Shown here: positions 24,089-35,852 of the stretch, in pieces
Numbering within the stretch: the first letter of the stretch is position 1
How the letters are laid out: each line of letters starts with the position of its first letter
Source: Begonia masoniana
Taxonomy: Eukaryota > Streptophyta > Magnoliopsida > Cucurbitales > Begoniaceae
Assembly (NCBI GenBank): GCA_022432975.1
Contig: CM039512.1
Coordinates: 29,912,574 to 29,976,573, forward strand
Length of the DNA: 64,000 bases
Direction: 5' to 3'
The notes under the pieces: model-generated
What the model saw: only the letters and a program-made list of their open reading frames with translations
What the model was told of the DNA's origin: nothing
The model's database searches: none
Position numbers and translations under genes: made by a program

Positions 24089-25115
24089 GAGATGGGACTT
24101 CGTCTACATAATGATTATGAAAACAATAATGTAATAAATAAAACAACAGTGCAACAAGGTCTAAACATCTAAATTCAAATCTAGTTATTCTTATATAGAC
24201 CAAAATAAGAATAAATCCTCACGAGAAAATCAAGGAAACATTCAATGTAATAATGAAAGATAACAGAGAACAAGGAAGCCTTCACACAAACGTAGCTAAC
24301 CGCTCTTGTCCATGCTTGAAAAGAGAATGAGTCGTTTGGGATGAGTGACAAAGTAAGTAGAAAACTTATAATAAATAAAATCCATGTAAAACTTGTTTTA
24401 CCTTTCATCTCAAAACAATGATCAAATCATAGATGATTTTCAAACATCGTTCCAAAGGAAAAATTCATTTCCATAATTTTAAGAAAAATGCTCTACAAGC
24501 CACCCGTAAGGCAATAATAAAAAAAATTATTATATACATAGACAACTAAATCAAAATAGATCATCATGGCACTTTTTATTTTAAAATCATCTTCAGTGAA
24601 AAATGAGGGTCACACAAATACCCCTCCGACAAACTAACAAAGAAAGGAGCCATTCGAAAGACCAGACAACACCTCATGAGCCTGTCAAAGAAAGTAAAAG
24701 GTGACGGCAATCCAAAAATTCAGTTGCATTACAAGAGTCGCTGGCGATCCGAAGACCAAGCAGTGACACCACCTATAAAATAAAATAAAATAATACACAC
24801 TGATAAGATTTAGAGATTCGAAGTCCAAGGAACGCGTCGTCACTACCATATCACCCGTTTCCATAATGAGCAAACAAAATATCTTCGCGCCGCCAAAGAT
24901 GTGTTGGGATAACCTCGTGATACTTTGACAACAAATCATTCAAAATATCAAGAGGTTTATCTTCCAATGTCTATATCAAAATAAAATACCACGCATCCAT
25001 GGTAGCATAGGTATGATTGGCTTCCAAATGGGGATTGGAAGCTTTGTAGCTCTCTCTCGTAGGTGTTGTTCAGCTTGAACGGGCAGCAATTTACAAGAAC
25101 TATAACTCGCGCTGC
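24089..25115. other. Intergenic, nothing recognised
   Basis: AT-rich DNA with only short open frames. A minus-strand frame at 24181-24408 is hydrophobic at its start, but it lacks any recognisable family or splice context. The last bases, GCTGC (25111-25115), are the left TSD of LTR G. Confidence 0.5.
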
Positions 25116-25649
25116 TGTCACGACCTAGATCGTGAAACCTAGATCGGGAGTACTTTTTCGTAAAACGTTTCAAAAAATATATAGGGAGACTGTTAACTTC
25201 ACTTAAAACACTTATAAATAATTAAAAACATTCTTAAAACACTTTGCGGAAGAGTCTGCTGAAAAGTGATTAAACTTTAATTTGAAAACATAAAAAATAA
25301 AAAATAAAAAATTATTAATTTTTTTTTTCTTAACAGTGGCAGCCGATCGATCGGCCAAGGGCACAGATCAATCCGCACCCTCTTGGGTGGCGACCAACCG
25401 TGGTGCCCAAGAGGGCCGATCGATTGGCGTTTTTGTGATGCCCCGAGTTTTCTGAACTCGGTTCGCTACTCACAATGCTGAACCACACTATGACATTCTG
25501 AGAAAATTTCAAAATTTCACTCAACGATCAAAGTTTGACCCTTAAAACATTAAAACTTGCAGCGAAAATTCATTTGTATAAAACAACATTTATTAATTAA
25601 TTAAAATATTAAAGTCAATCGGTTGAAAGAAAACAAAGGAAAATAGAAC

Positions 25650-26110
25650 ACCTCCACCGCTGAACAGTGTCAGTTGAATGGCATGTCGACTACCCGCATC
25701 CACCGCTCAAGAAACCAAAGACATCTACCGCTAAACAGTGACAGTCGAACGACACGTCGACTACCCACATCCACCGCTCACGAAACAAAAGACATCTACT
25801 GCTAAATAGTGACAGTCGAACGACACGTCGACTACCCACATCCACCGCTCACGTCCACCAATCAAATCCTTCGAACAACAGTAACCCTCAGCATCCACCG
25901 ATAAACTATATCCACCGATAGACTACATCCACTGATAGACTACATCCACCGGTGAACAGTAACACTCAACATCCACCGATAGACTACATCCACTGGTGAA
26001 CAGTAACACTCAACATCCACCAATAGACCACATCCACCGGTGAACTATAACACTCAGCATCCACCGATAGACAACATCCACCGGTGAACAGTAACACTCA
26101 AATCAAAGAA
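25650..26110. repeat. Degenerate tandem repeats, CATCCACCGnTnnAC type
   Basis: Two related repeat sets. One of about 70 bp contains CGACACGTCGACTACCCACA; the other of about 40-45 bp contains CATCCACCGGTGAACAGTAA. They occupy the place where B2 has its 55-bp TGACGTCA repeats, on the opposite strand. Confidence 0.8.
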
Positions 26111-26749
26111 CAACTCTGACTGCTAAAAGAACTTGTAAATTCACTGTAATCATTCAAAATAGCTCAAGTCCACAAATTTGCTCCAAAATTCAATAAAAGA
26201 CCTAATTATAATCATCAAGTATCTTTTCCAGAAAAAAAATCCCCAAAAAGAAACATAACCGAAATACTAAGGTTATCACTGTCTTTAAAATTCTAAGCAA
26301 AAGTAAACTGAACCTTAGTTCACAACTTTCTAAAAATCCAGCAAAGCAACTACATCTAAAACCAAATCATGTTTTCATAATCAGAACAAGAAAACCACAG
26401 AGGTGTTAAAATTATCAAAACTACTACTGTTATTCAAATCCTCGACACACTTCAACAAAACACTTAACCATTGAGACTTCACATACTGACATTTGTTAAA
26501 CCGCCTCATCAGTGCACCAAACCGCGGCATAGAAGTGCTCCTCCAACTAGCCTAGTCCTCAACATGCTCAGAGAACACACCTGCTGAAACTTCTTCACCT
26601 ATATCACAAAACTCATCTATTAGCCTAATGCTAAAAATAAGTAGAGCAATAATGAAATGTTAAGCTGAAACATAAATCCTAGTCATGCCATTTCTACTTT
26701 CACATCTCAGTTGCATTTACATTCTTTCTCTGATCTGATCCCTCGGTTC

Positions 26750-26955
26750 CATTGGGAGTGGGATCAATTTTTCCAAAGTTATACATTCTCAATCGTATAT
26801 TCCACTTGGGAAGCGGATCAATTTCCCAAAGTTATACATTCTCGATCCTATATTCCACTTGGGAAGCGGATCAATTTCCCAAAGTTATACATCCTCGATC
26901 CTATATTCCACTTGGGAAGCAGATCAATTTTCCAAAGTTATACATCCTCTTCATC
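26750..26955. repeat. 53-bp tandem repeat, about 4 copies
   Basis: Units containing CCACTTGGGAAGCGGATCAA recur at 53-bp spacing (about 26803, 26856, 26909), with one earlier diverged copy. B2 has two diverged units in the corresponding place (47520-47670). Both lie in the putative second intron. A3 inserted immediately after this array. Confidence 0.88.
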
Positions 26956-26960
26956 GATTA

Positions 26961-29491
26961 TGTAACACCAGGGATTTTTTTTTAGGAAAAAAATTGGAGA
27001 GAAAATAAAAGAATAATAAAATAGGTTGTTTTAATTAATTTAAAAGAAAAAGTGAATAAATTTGGTGGAGCTAAATGGTTTCTTAATTTAGGTTCGGGTA
27101 TTCCTAGTAAAATTAAGACGGGGGTTATAATTTAATAACGAGATTTAACGAAATTCGTAATGGTCGAAAAACACGTGAGGGCAAAATGGTAAATGATAAT
27201 TTATTAAAACAGTTTTAATTATTATTATTATTATTAAAGAAATAATAATAATAAAACAACAGAATGGCCGAAGCCATTCTGTTGTGTTCGAGCACTCGAG
27301 AACGAGAACAGGGGAGCGACGAGGGAGACGCGAACGGGCGACGATCGACGGCCGTTCACCGCCATAATTTCTGGCATTCTCTGGCCCGGCCAGACAACGG
27401 CGACGAGCAGGGTTGGTTGTCTCCGTGCACGACCCGACAGGTAAGGGTCGATTTTTTTTGCCCTATTTTCGGCTCTGTTTGTGGCCGAGGGTGAGGAGCC
27501 CGATTTGGCTCCGATCACCGGCTAATTTTGGACGTTCTCAGCATGGGTTTTCCGACCCTTGGACTAGCAATGGTCACCGAGCTGTGAGGAGCTCAATTTG
27601 AGCAAAAATCAGTGAAATCCAAATTAGGGCATTTCGGTTTTGTGTGTGTAGCCTCGGGATTTTGGTTAGATTATGTTAATTAGGTATGAGGGTGGTTGAT
27701 TGGTGAGGAATTTGGTGAGAATTTATGAAAAAATAAAAAATGTGAAATTCCCAGCTTAGGGCAGTTCGGGTTTTGCCAGTTTTAACCTATCTAGGGTCGT
27801 TTGTTTTAAAAAAATTTTTGTCAGGTTAAAATAGGTTATTAGAGGAGTACGTGGCCGCTGGAATCGTTTGATTCCAATAACCGACGCAAAAGTTACGCGC
27901 GTTTGAAGTTTCGGGTCAGTTTTTACCGAACCCAAATTAGTGGCCCGTTTAGTTAAGTTTTAGTTAGATTAGGCTAGAAATAGTAGTTTGACAGTAAATT
28001 GGTGAATGTGGGCTTAATTTTAATGAAGTTGAATATTTGTTGTAGGTCGAGCCGTAGGTGGGCAGGTAACCGAGTAGTCTCAGCGAGCTAGGACGCCAGG
28101 TAAGTAGTGGATGCGTGTTTGTTGCCTTCGGGCCTACACCATAGAACGGTAGGGATTGTTTGTTTGGTTGTTATGTTTTGCTTTGTTTCATGCATTGGGT
28201 GTCATGCATCATTGTTTTCTAAACTACGAAATCACGTGTTTTGCATGTTTGAGTGGTGAGAATGATGTAATGAAAGATAAGAATTGATTGCAACTTGGTC
28301 TCGAGTAGAATAGCTTCGTCGGGCAAGTGGCTCGTTGAGCACCCCGCGAGGGATTTTATTCGAGATGCCCTGCTAATGTACGTAATGTATCGTGAGTATG
28401 AATGCCTCGACCTGTTCGTGCTTGAAGTGCACAATGAAGATTCTACGATCGATTGAGGGAGATTCGGTTGGCCGTCCCGGACTGTGTTAGGACGTGTGCC
28501 TCCGGTCTTGCTCCGTGGATCAAGGTGTGGCCATCCTGGACTGTGTGGGGGGGTGTGCCTACTTGGTTCACCTGGAAGAGAAAGATAAATGCAACCGAAA
28601 CGAAAAGAAAACAACAGAGTTTGTAGAAACTGCATGTTAGGGTTGAGTCGAGCATTTAGTGTGTTGTTGTGCATTATTTCCCTACTTACTAAGCGTTAGG
28701 CTTATTTTTGTGTTCTATGGTGTAGGTGGCGAGTATTATCCAGGCGAGATAGAGGGGACAGCCAAGGACTTGACCGCAGTAGGAGGAGTTCGGGGCACGC
28801 TGGTGCGGGCAGCTGTCGGGGCGTCTCGACCATGGTCTTCGGAAAGATGGGGGTGGAATAGTATTTTTGGGTCGTGTATGATTTACATTTATTTTGGTGG
28901 TTTGTAAAGTTGTCCTTTGGTTGATGTTTTATTGTATATCTATTTGTATTTGGTGTATATAGTCATAGTTATGGGTGATACGTCGCCCTATACTGTGGAT
29001 TTTCTTCACTTAGGGATGTTAGTATTATAGTTTCCTCTTTACTATTATTTGGAGATTTCGTATGATGGTTAGTTGAGTAAGAGTGTTCTGGATCTGGTTG
29101 GGTATAGACTTGTGTGCAGGTACTTAGCATTGTGGAGGCACCAATTTCAGGCATTATTTTGCCGAAATTTTCGGAGAGGGCGCCGTGGTGCTTAACGGTT
29201 AGGATTAAGGGGTGAGTCTAGGCATCTAGGTATAATATAAAAGATCTTCGGGAGACTTAGCTTTAGATTCCACTGTGTCCAATTTTTTTTTTATGTTTTG
29301 GGTGTATAAAAATTAATCATTAGGTTGTTTGATTTTTCAAAAAATAAACATCGTCGGTTTTCAACTGTCTTTTTGTTTTCGGTAACCTTATAGGGTCAAA
29401 CTTTTATCGAAAATTCTTTTAAACGTTGTTTAACCGGGGTTAGAGTGAGCCAAGTAACGCACCGAGCCAGAGTGGGTTCGGGGGCGTTACA
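26961..29491 (+). mobile_element. Solo LTR A3, uninflated reference copy of family A
   Basis: Starts TGTAACACCAGGG, ends GTGGGTTCGGGGGCGTTACA, TSD GATTA perfect at 26956-26960 and 29492-29496. At 2531 bp without large arrays it shows the family plan best: AT tract, AACAACAGAATGGC hairpin (about 27254-27285), donor 1 CGACAG|GTAAGG at 27441, acceptor TTGTTGTAG at 28045, 54-nt middle exon, donor 2 GCCAG|GTAAGT at 28100, branch-like CTTACTAAGC at about 28685-28694, acceptor 2 GGTGTAG at 28725, then about 770 bp to the 3' end. Confidence 0.97.
28100..28725 (+). other. Putative intron 2 of LTR A3, with end-pairing stem
   Basis: GTAAGT at 28100 and AG at 28724-28725 bound 626 bp. The 15-mer CCTACACCATAGAAC (28133-28147) is a perfect reverse complement of GTTCTATGGTGTAGG (28712-28726), which spans the acceptor AG. 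Equivalent pairs exist in every LTR of the window. Splicing is inferred from consensus sites only. Confidence 0.5.
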
Positions 29492-32052
29492 GATTAAGGG
29501 GCGGATGAGTTCCCTTAGTAGTTGGTCTGTTACAATCTGTTCATGTCTTACCGTGTCCTTACATGTAAATTCATTTTCGTATTCTTTCCAAAAACATGAT
29601 GCATGACATACATAAAACATTCAAACATGCATAAACCTACTGTTTTGTGATGTAGGCCCGAAGGCACACACATCCTCTACTTACCTGGCTTCCTGGAAAT
29701 GCTAGGTTGTAAGCTACCTCAGAAGTTTGCTCACTTAGGCTGGAGAAATCGCTGGGAGAATCTCCTAGATTGCTCTGGTGAGTTGAGAACCGAAATGGAA
29801 GTGGAAAATAGTGGCGGCTAAACTCTTAGCTAAACCCTCATTTATAATATATATTTCACAAATTACACATATACCCTTGACAATCCAAACTTTAACCTAA
29901 CCATTGCTTCACACATTTCCCTTCATTAACATACTCAAGCTATTAGTCATATCCCCCTTAATTCCATAAAAATGTACACCACTAACGTCAATTATTTGTC
30001 GGGTGCTACAGTTTTTGGTCGTCCGATTGCAGCCCTGCTGCCCTCTTCCACCTTTCTTTTCCAATTTTTTTCTAACACTTTATACCATCACATTTCCATA
30101 ACATCAACCAACCCCTTCCCAAGTCCATCAAATCATCAAATCATCAAATCATTAACTATAAAACTTCTACGATATCTATTTTAATAAAATTGGGAATCAT
30201 AAAATGGGAAGCGAAAGTCTTTAAAACGTAGTTAACCCTTAATTTAAATACATTTGTCTATCAAGTTATATTTAAACAAAACATTTCATTGTTTATGAAA
30301 ACATCAATCCTTTTTCTATTTATATCAAAACATTACTAACATCTACCAAAATCATTTCAACAAAACATTTAAAATCCATACAAAATCCGTATCAAAACAC
30401 TTAAGAGCTGCCCATGGGTCAAAAGTCGTTCTAACAGCCACAAGCATTCACCATGAACATACTCCTTCAACTGCATCCTTTATCCTAGTCGAGACTTGAA
30501 ATCCTCAACTGTAAATTCTTCACCTACATAACAAAGTTCAAACTAATGAGCCTAATACTCAGCAAGTGATGCATAATAAAATGAATGCTCATGCACATGC
30601 TATTCGTAAAACCATGTAGTTTTTGTTTTTCTTATTTCCTGTTTTTCTCTTGACATTAGTTATTGGGGAACACATAGGGGGAGTAGGTACTTATCATGGT
30701 CTTGGGCGTGGACACGTAATGTGGTCCTGGGTGTGGACAAAGTTCGAGTTCTAGACGTTGACACGTAACATGGTCCTAGGCGTGGACAACCTAATTCAAG
30801 CTCCGCCCCACAAATAACCATTTACATACATCTCGTATTCGTTTCATTCATTCTATTTTCTTACATAAAATGTATGCATAAAATCATTTTCTATGATTTC
30901 GTAAAACGTGATGCATGATTCATGAATAAAGCATATCAACATATCCTCAATGTCATAAACATAACATAACAATCTAACAAATCCATCAATCAACAATTTA
31001 AACATTTCTATCTATCATCACTATAATTTAACATCAACAACTAATTCCATATCCTAATCTACCCAACCACGTAACCATAAACCATATATCCTAACAATCT
31101 ATATATATATCATTAATTTATACCATTATAGCCATCAACTTCCTAGAACTTTGTGGTGTAAGTCAATCAGCCAAACACATACAACATACACTTACCTCAG
31201 GTCCTTAGCAGAAGTTTAGGCAATTTAACCACTTCTCCTTTTTAGTTACAAACATGTAGCATGTACATTAAACCATCAACATCAAAATATATCTCCACAA
31301 TTAAAGTGTAACACCCCGAACCCGCCCCGGCTCGGTGCATCACTTTGCTAACCTATCCCGAGTTTAAAACCACGTTTAAAATAATTTTCGATAAATTATC
31401 GACTCTGTTTTCGGGTTTTCCGAACCCTCAAAATTTTCTTGAAAAGCGTGCTCAAAATTTGTTTAAAATATATCAGAAAATGTCGGGTTAAAATAATTTG
31501 GAAATAGGAAATAAAATGAAAATTAAAAAAAAAAATGTATTAGGGCGCTGCTAGGCGCCGCGCGCACGCCCTGTGTGCGCTCAGCGCGCGCCCAGCACGT
31601 CCAGCACGTGCTTTTTGCATGCCACGGGCGATCGTTCGCCGCCCAACGGTGATCGATCGCAACCCTCTCTGTTCTTGACTCAAAAACGCACCCCGGCGGC
31701 GATCAATCGGCGCTCAGTGGCTTTCGATCGCCACCCGTTCTGTCTTTTAGCCCCAAAAACGCCCAAATTGACCTTTTTTCGACTTCCTCGAATTTCCTTC
31801 ATATTTCTACAAGCAAAACACTCCTAAAAATTCCAAAATTTTCACCATATCTTCCCGACACCCTCAACTCCATGTCCCGTAAAAATCTTAGAAAACCGAG
31901 TTAAAACGGATATTAACAAAAATAGAGAACGTAACCGACATTATTAATTTTAAAATCAAAACGGGCGGCGTAAGGCCTAAAATTCGATAAACAAAAACCT
32001 GAAAATTAAAAAAAAAAAAAAAAACATACTGTTTCAAACCCCAAACATTTAT

Positions 32053-35000
32053 TTTAACGCCCCCGAACCCACCCTGGCTCGGTGCGCCACTTTGCTAACC
32101 AATCTCTCGCTAAAACCTCATTAAAAAAATAAAATTAACACCGCAGGATTTAAACTAAATCTCCTAAAACTCTTTTAGGTCATACCTAGTTGCCTAGACT
32201 CCTTTAATCCTAACCTTTAAGCACCACGGCGTCCTTCCCAAAAATTTTGGCAAAGTAACGTCTGAAAATGGCGCCTCCAAAATGCTAGATACCTGCATAC
32301 AATCCAATCCCAAACAATCCAGAATAATCTTACTTCACTAACCAGCTATCCACTCAACAATCCCACATACAAAAACCTCCAAATACATGGCGACACATCA
32401 CCCTTAACCTAACTATATACAACAAATACAATTAGTTACGCTTTCCCATCATTTCTACAAACAGAAATCTAAAATAAACTATCAAATATAAAGCCCCACA
32501 TCTCCCGAAGACCATGGTGGAGTCGCCCCGACAACTGCCCGCACCGGCATGCCCTGTGCATCTCTGACTGCTCCCAAGTCTTGGCTGACTCACATAGCTC
32601 ACCTGTACCCGTGTCGTTACCTACACCACAGAACACACACACACACACATAAGCTTACGCTTAGCAAGTAGGGATTAACAAATACAACTAGATAAAATGC
32701 AAGCTACACACAACGCTGAACAAGACAACCAAACAACACAACGACACGAAACAAAACACAGATTTGCCCGCATCAACGATGCCTTATTCTTTAATACAGT
32801 ACGACAACGCAACACAACACCACAACACCACAATGCAACTCAACAACCCTACTCCACACAACACGACAACACGGCCAGACAATACTAGTTGCCCGCACCC
32901 AAAAGAATGCCTTACTCTTTAACCCAGCACGACACAAAATGCAACTTCTAGACTCACTGCTAGTTTCAATTACATTCTCCATTTATTAAACTTTTACCCG
33001 TGCATCTTTCATAGAAATCCTCCCGAGGTGCTCCACGAGCACTACTCCTCGGTGAAGCAACTCTATAAAATATCACGGCTCACAGTGCATCTCTCATAGA
33101 AATCCTTCTGAGGTGCTCCACGAGCACTACTCTCCGGCAAGGCATGTCGAGACCCTCTCGAGGTGCTCCACGAGCAATACTCCCCGATGAGGCAGTAAAT
33201 CCTTCCGAGGTGCTCCACGAGCACTACTCAAACCCGTGCTCACAACTCATGCTCACTCATCATCAAACCCGTGCTCACAACTCATGCTCACTCATCATCA
33301 AACCCGTGCTCACAACTCATGCTCACTCATCATCAAACCCGTGCTCACAACTCATGCTCACTCATCATCAAACCCGTGCTCACAACTCATGCTCACTCAT
33401 CATCAAACCCGTGCTCACAACTCATGCTCACTCATCATCAAACCCGTGCTCACAACTCATGCTCACTCATCATCAAACCCGTGCTCACAACTCATGCTCA
33501 CTCATCATCAAACCCGTGCTCACAACTCATGCTCACTCATCATCAAACCCGTGCTCACAACTCATGCTCACTCATCATCAAACCCGTGCTCACAACTCAT
33601 GCTCACTCATCATCAAACCCGTGCTCACAACTCATGCTCACTCATCATCAAACCCGTGCTCACAACTCATGCTCACTCATCATCAAACCCGTGCTCACAA
33701 CTCATGCTCACTCATCATCAAACCCGTGCTCACAACTCATGCTCACTCATCATCAAACCCGTGCTCACAACTCATGCTCACTCATCATCAAACCCGTGCT
33801 CACAACTCATGCTCACTCATCATCAAACCCGTGCTCACAACTCATGCTCACTCATCATCAAACCCGTGCTCACAACTCATGCTCACTCATCATCAAACCC
33901 GTGCTCACAACTCATGCTCACTCATCATCAAACCCGTGCTCACAACTCATGCTCACTCATCATCAAACCCGTGCTCACAACTCATGCTCACTCATCATCA
34001 AACCCGTGCTCACAACTCATGCTCACTCATCATCAAACCCGTGCTCACAACTCATGCTCACTCATCATCAAACCCGTGCTCACAACTCATGCTCACTCAT
34101 CATCAAACCCGTGCTCACAACTCATGCTCACTCATCATCAAACCCGTGCTCACAACTCATGCTCACTCATCATCAAACCCGTGCTCACAACTCATGCTCA
34201 CTCATCATCAAACCCGTGCTCACAACTGTGCTCACAACTCATGCTCACTCATCATCAAAACCCGTGCTCACAACTCATGCTCACTCATCATCAAACCCGT
34301 GCTCACAACTCATGCTCACTCATCATCAAACCCGTGCTCACAACTCATGCTCACTCATCCTCAAACCCGTGCTCACAATTCATGCTCACTCATCATCAAA
34401 CCCGTGCTCACAACTAATGCTCACTCATCATCAAACCCGTGCTCACAACTCATGCTCACTCATCATCAAACCCGTGCTCACAACTCATGCTCACTCAACA
34501 TCAAACCCGTGCTCACAACTCATGCTCACTCAATGCACAACATAAATAACCACAACAACCAAACAATCACCAAACAACAACGAACAAACAATACCAAACA
34601 ACAACAACCACAATAAGCAATTCATTCTCACACAACTCAATATAAACAACACAACTATCAAACAATAAATCCTACCGTTCCGTGGTGTAGGCCCTAAGGC
34701 AAAACAAACGTCCTCTACTTACCTGGCGTCCTAGCCCGATGAGGATTCTCGGTTACCTGTCCACCTACGGCTCGACCTACGACAAATATTCAAACTTCAT
34801 TAAATCAAGCCTAATTCACCAATTTACTCTCAAACTACTATTTCTAGCCTAATCCAACTAAAACCTATCTAAACGGGCCACTAATTTGGGTTCGGTAAAA
34901 ACCGACCCTAAACTTCAAACGCGCGTAACTTTTTCGTCGGTTATCGGAATCGAACGATTCTAGCGGCCACGTACTCCTCTAATAACCTAATTTAACCTGC

Positions 35001-35561
35001 CAAAAGAAATTTTAAAACAAACAACTCTAGCTAGGTCAAATTGGCAAAAACCCGAACTGCCCTTAAACCGAAAAATCACCTTTTTCGATTTTTCATCAAT
35101 TCTGCTCCGATTCTTCACCAATTAATTCCCCTCATACCTAATTAACATAATCTAACCAAAATCCTGAGCTACACACCAAAAAAACCCGAATTGCCCAAAT
35201 CGGCTTACTGGTTTTTCGCCCAAATTGGGCTCCTCACAGCTCGGCGACCATTGCTGGTCCAAGGTCGACAAACCCATGCTGAGAACACCTAAAATCGATC
35301 GGTGATCGGAGCTCAAACTCGCTCCTCACCCTCGGCCACGAACAGAACCGAAACAGGGGAAGAGAACGACTTACCGTTCGGTTCTGTGCGCGACGACGGC
35401 CGGAACTGGCAGCCTAGGAGTCGCCGACGTCATCTGGCCGAAAATCGTCGGGAATCGTCGGCGATCGCCGTTCCTCCCTTCCCTCTCCCCTGTTCTTCTC
35501 TCGGCGTCGGGCACTCGACGAACAACAGAATGGCGAAGCCATTCTGTTGTTTTTTGTTTTT

Positions 35562-35625
<64 letters not shown>

Positions 35626-35852
35626 TATAATAATAAAACTAAACTATTTCTTTAATTTAAACTTGCTAATTACCGTTTTACCCTCCCGTAAAATCGGCCC
35701 CTCCGAAACTCTGATAAATCCCGTTCTTAAATTCTAAATTTTCGTAAATTGACCCTCACCCCGTACCCGGCTTAAGTTCTCCATTGGGAATACCCGAACA
35801 TAAATTATTTAAAACAATCTATTTTATTATTCTTAAAATCCCGGGTGTTACA
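32053..35852 (-). mobile_element. Solo LTR A5 (family A) inside A4, with 35-bp array
   Basis: Plus-strand start TTTAACGCCCCCGAACCCAC (the expected TGTAACGCC with a G-to-T change at the second base), end CCCGGGTGTTACA, TSD TTTAT perfect at 32048-32052 and 35853-35857. 3800 bp. Donor 2 (minus) is at about 34722 and acceptor 2 at about 32621. The hairpin AACAACAGAATGGC-GAAGCC-ATTCTGTTGTT is at 35520-35551, followed by an (ATA)n tract at 35563-35635. Confidence 0.95.
33230..34533. repeat. 35-bp tandem array, about 37 copies
   Basis: Units AAACCCGTGCTCACAACTCA followed by TGCTCACTCATCATC repeat at exactly 35 bp from 33230, almost identical until about 34215; later units carry point changes and one partial duplication. 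Near-identity implies recent expansion. The three-frame open frames it produces (up to 490 codons) are not genes. It lies in the putative second intron of A5, beside older G-box-related repeats (33020-33230). Confidence 0.98.

Larger units (their letters stand above)
25434..30010 (-). mobile_element. Solo LTR B1 inside G, split by A3
   Basis: Plus-strand start TGTGATGCCCCGAG corresponds to the B2 end read backwards (TGTAACGCCCCGAA), with transitions; it ends GGGTGCTACA at 30010. TSD GTTTT at 25429-25433 and 30011-30015 is perfect. Net length about 2.04 kb after removing A3, against 2.12 kb for B2. Two tandem blocks: CATCCACCG-type units at 25650-26110 and 53-bp units at 26750-26955. Confidence 0.92.

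Noticed and set aside
24181..24408. Minus-strand frame with hydrophobic N-terminus, possible small secreted protein
   Set aside because: Short, in AT-rich decayed DNA beside a copia relic, with no supporting context.
33144..34616. 490-codon repetitive open frame
   Set aside because: Product of the 35-bp array, with overlapping open frames in the other registers; no codon bias or domain.
32053..35852. Missing TG terminus as evidence against A5 being an LTR
   Set aside because: A single G-to-T change at the second base explains it; the perfect TTTAT TSD and family alignment support the border.
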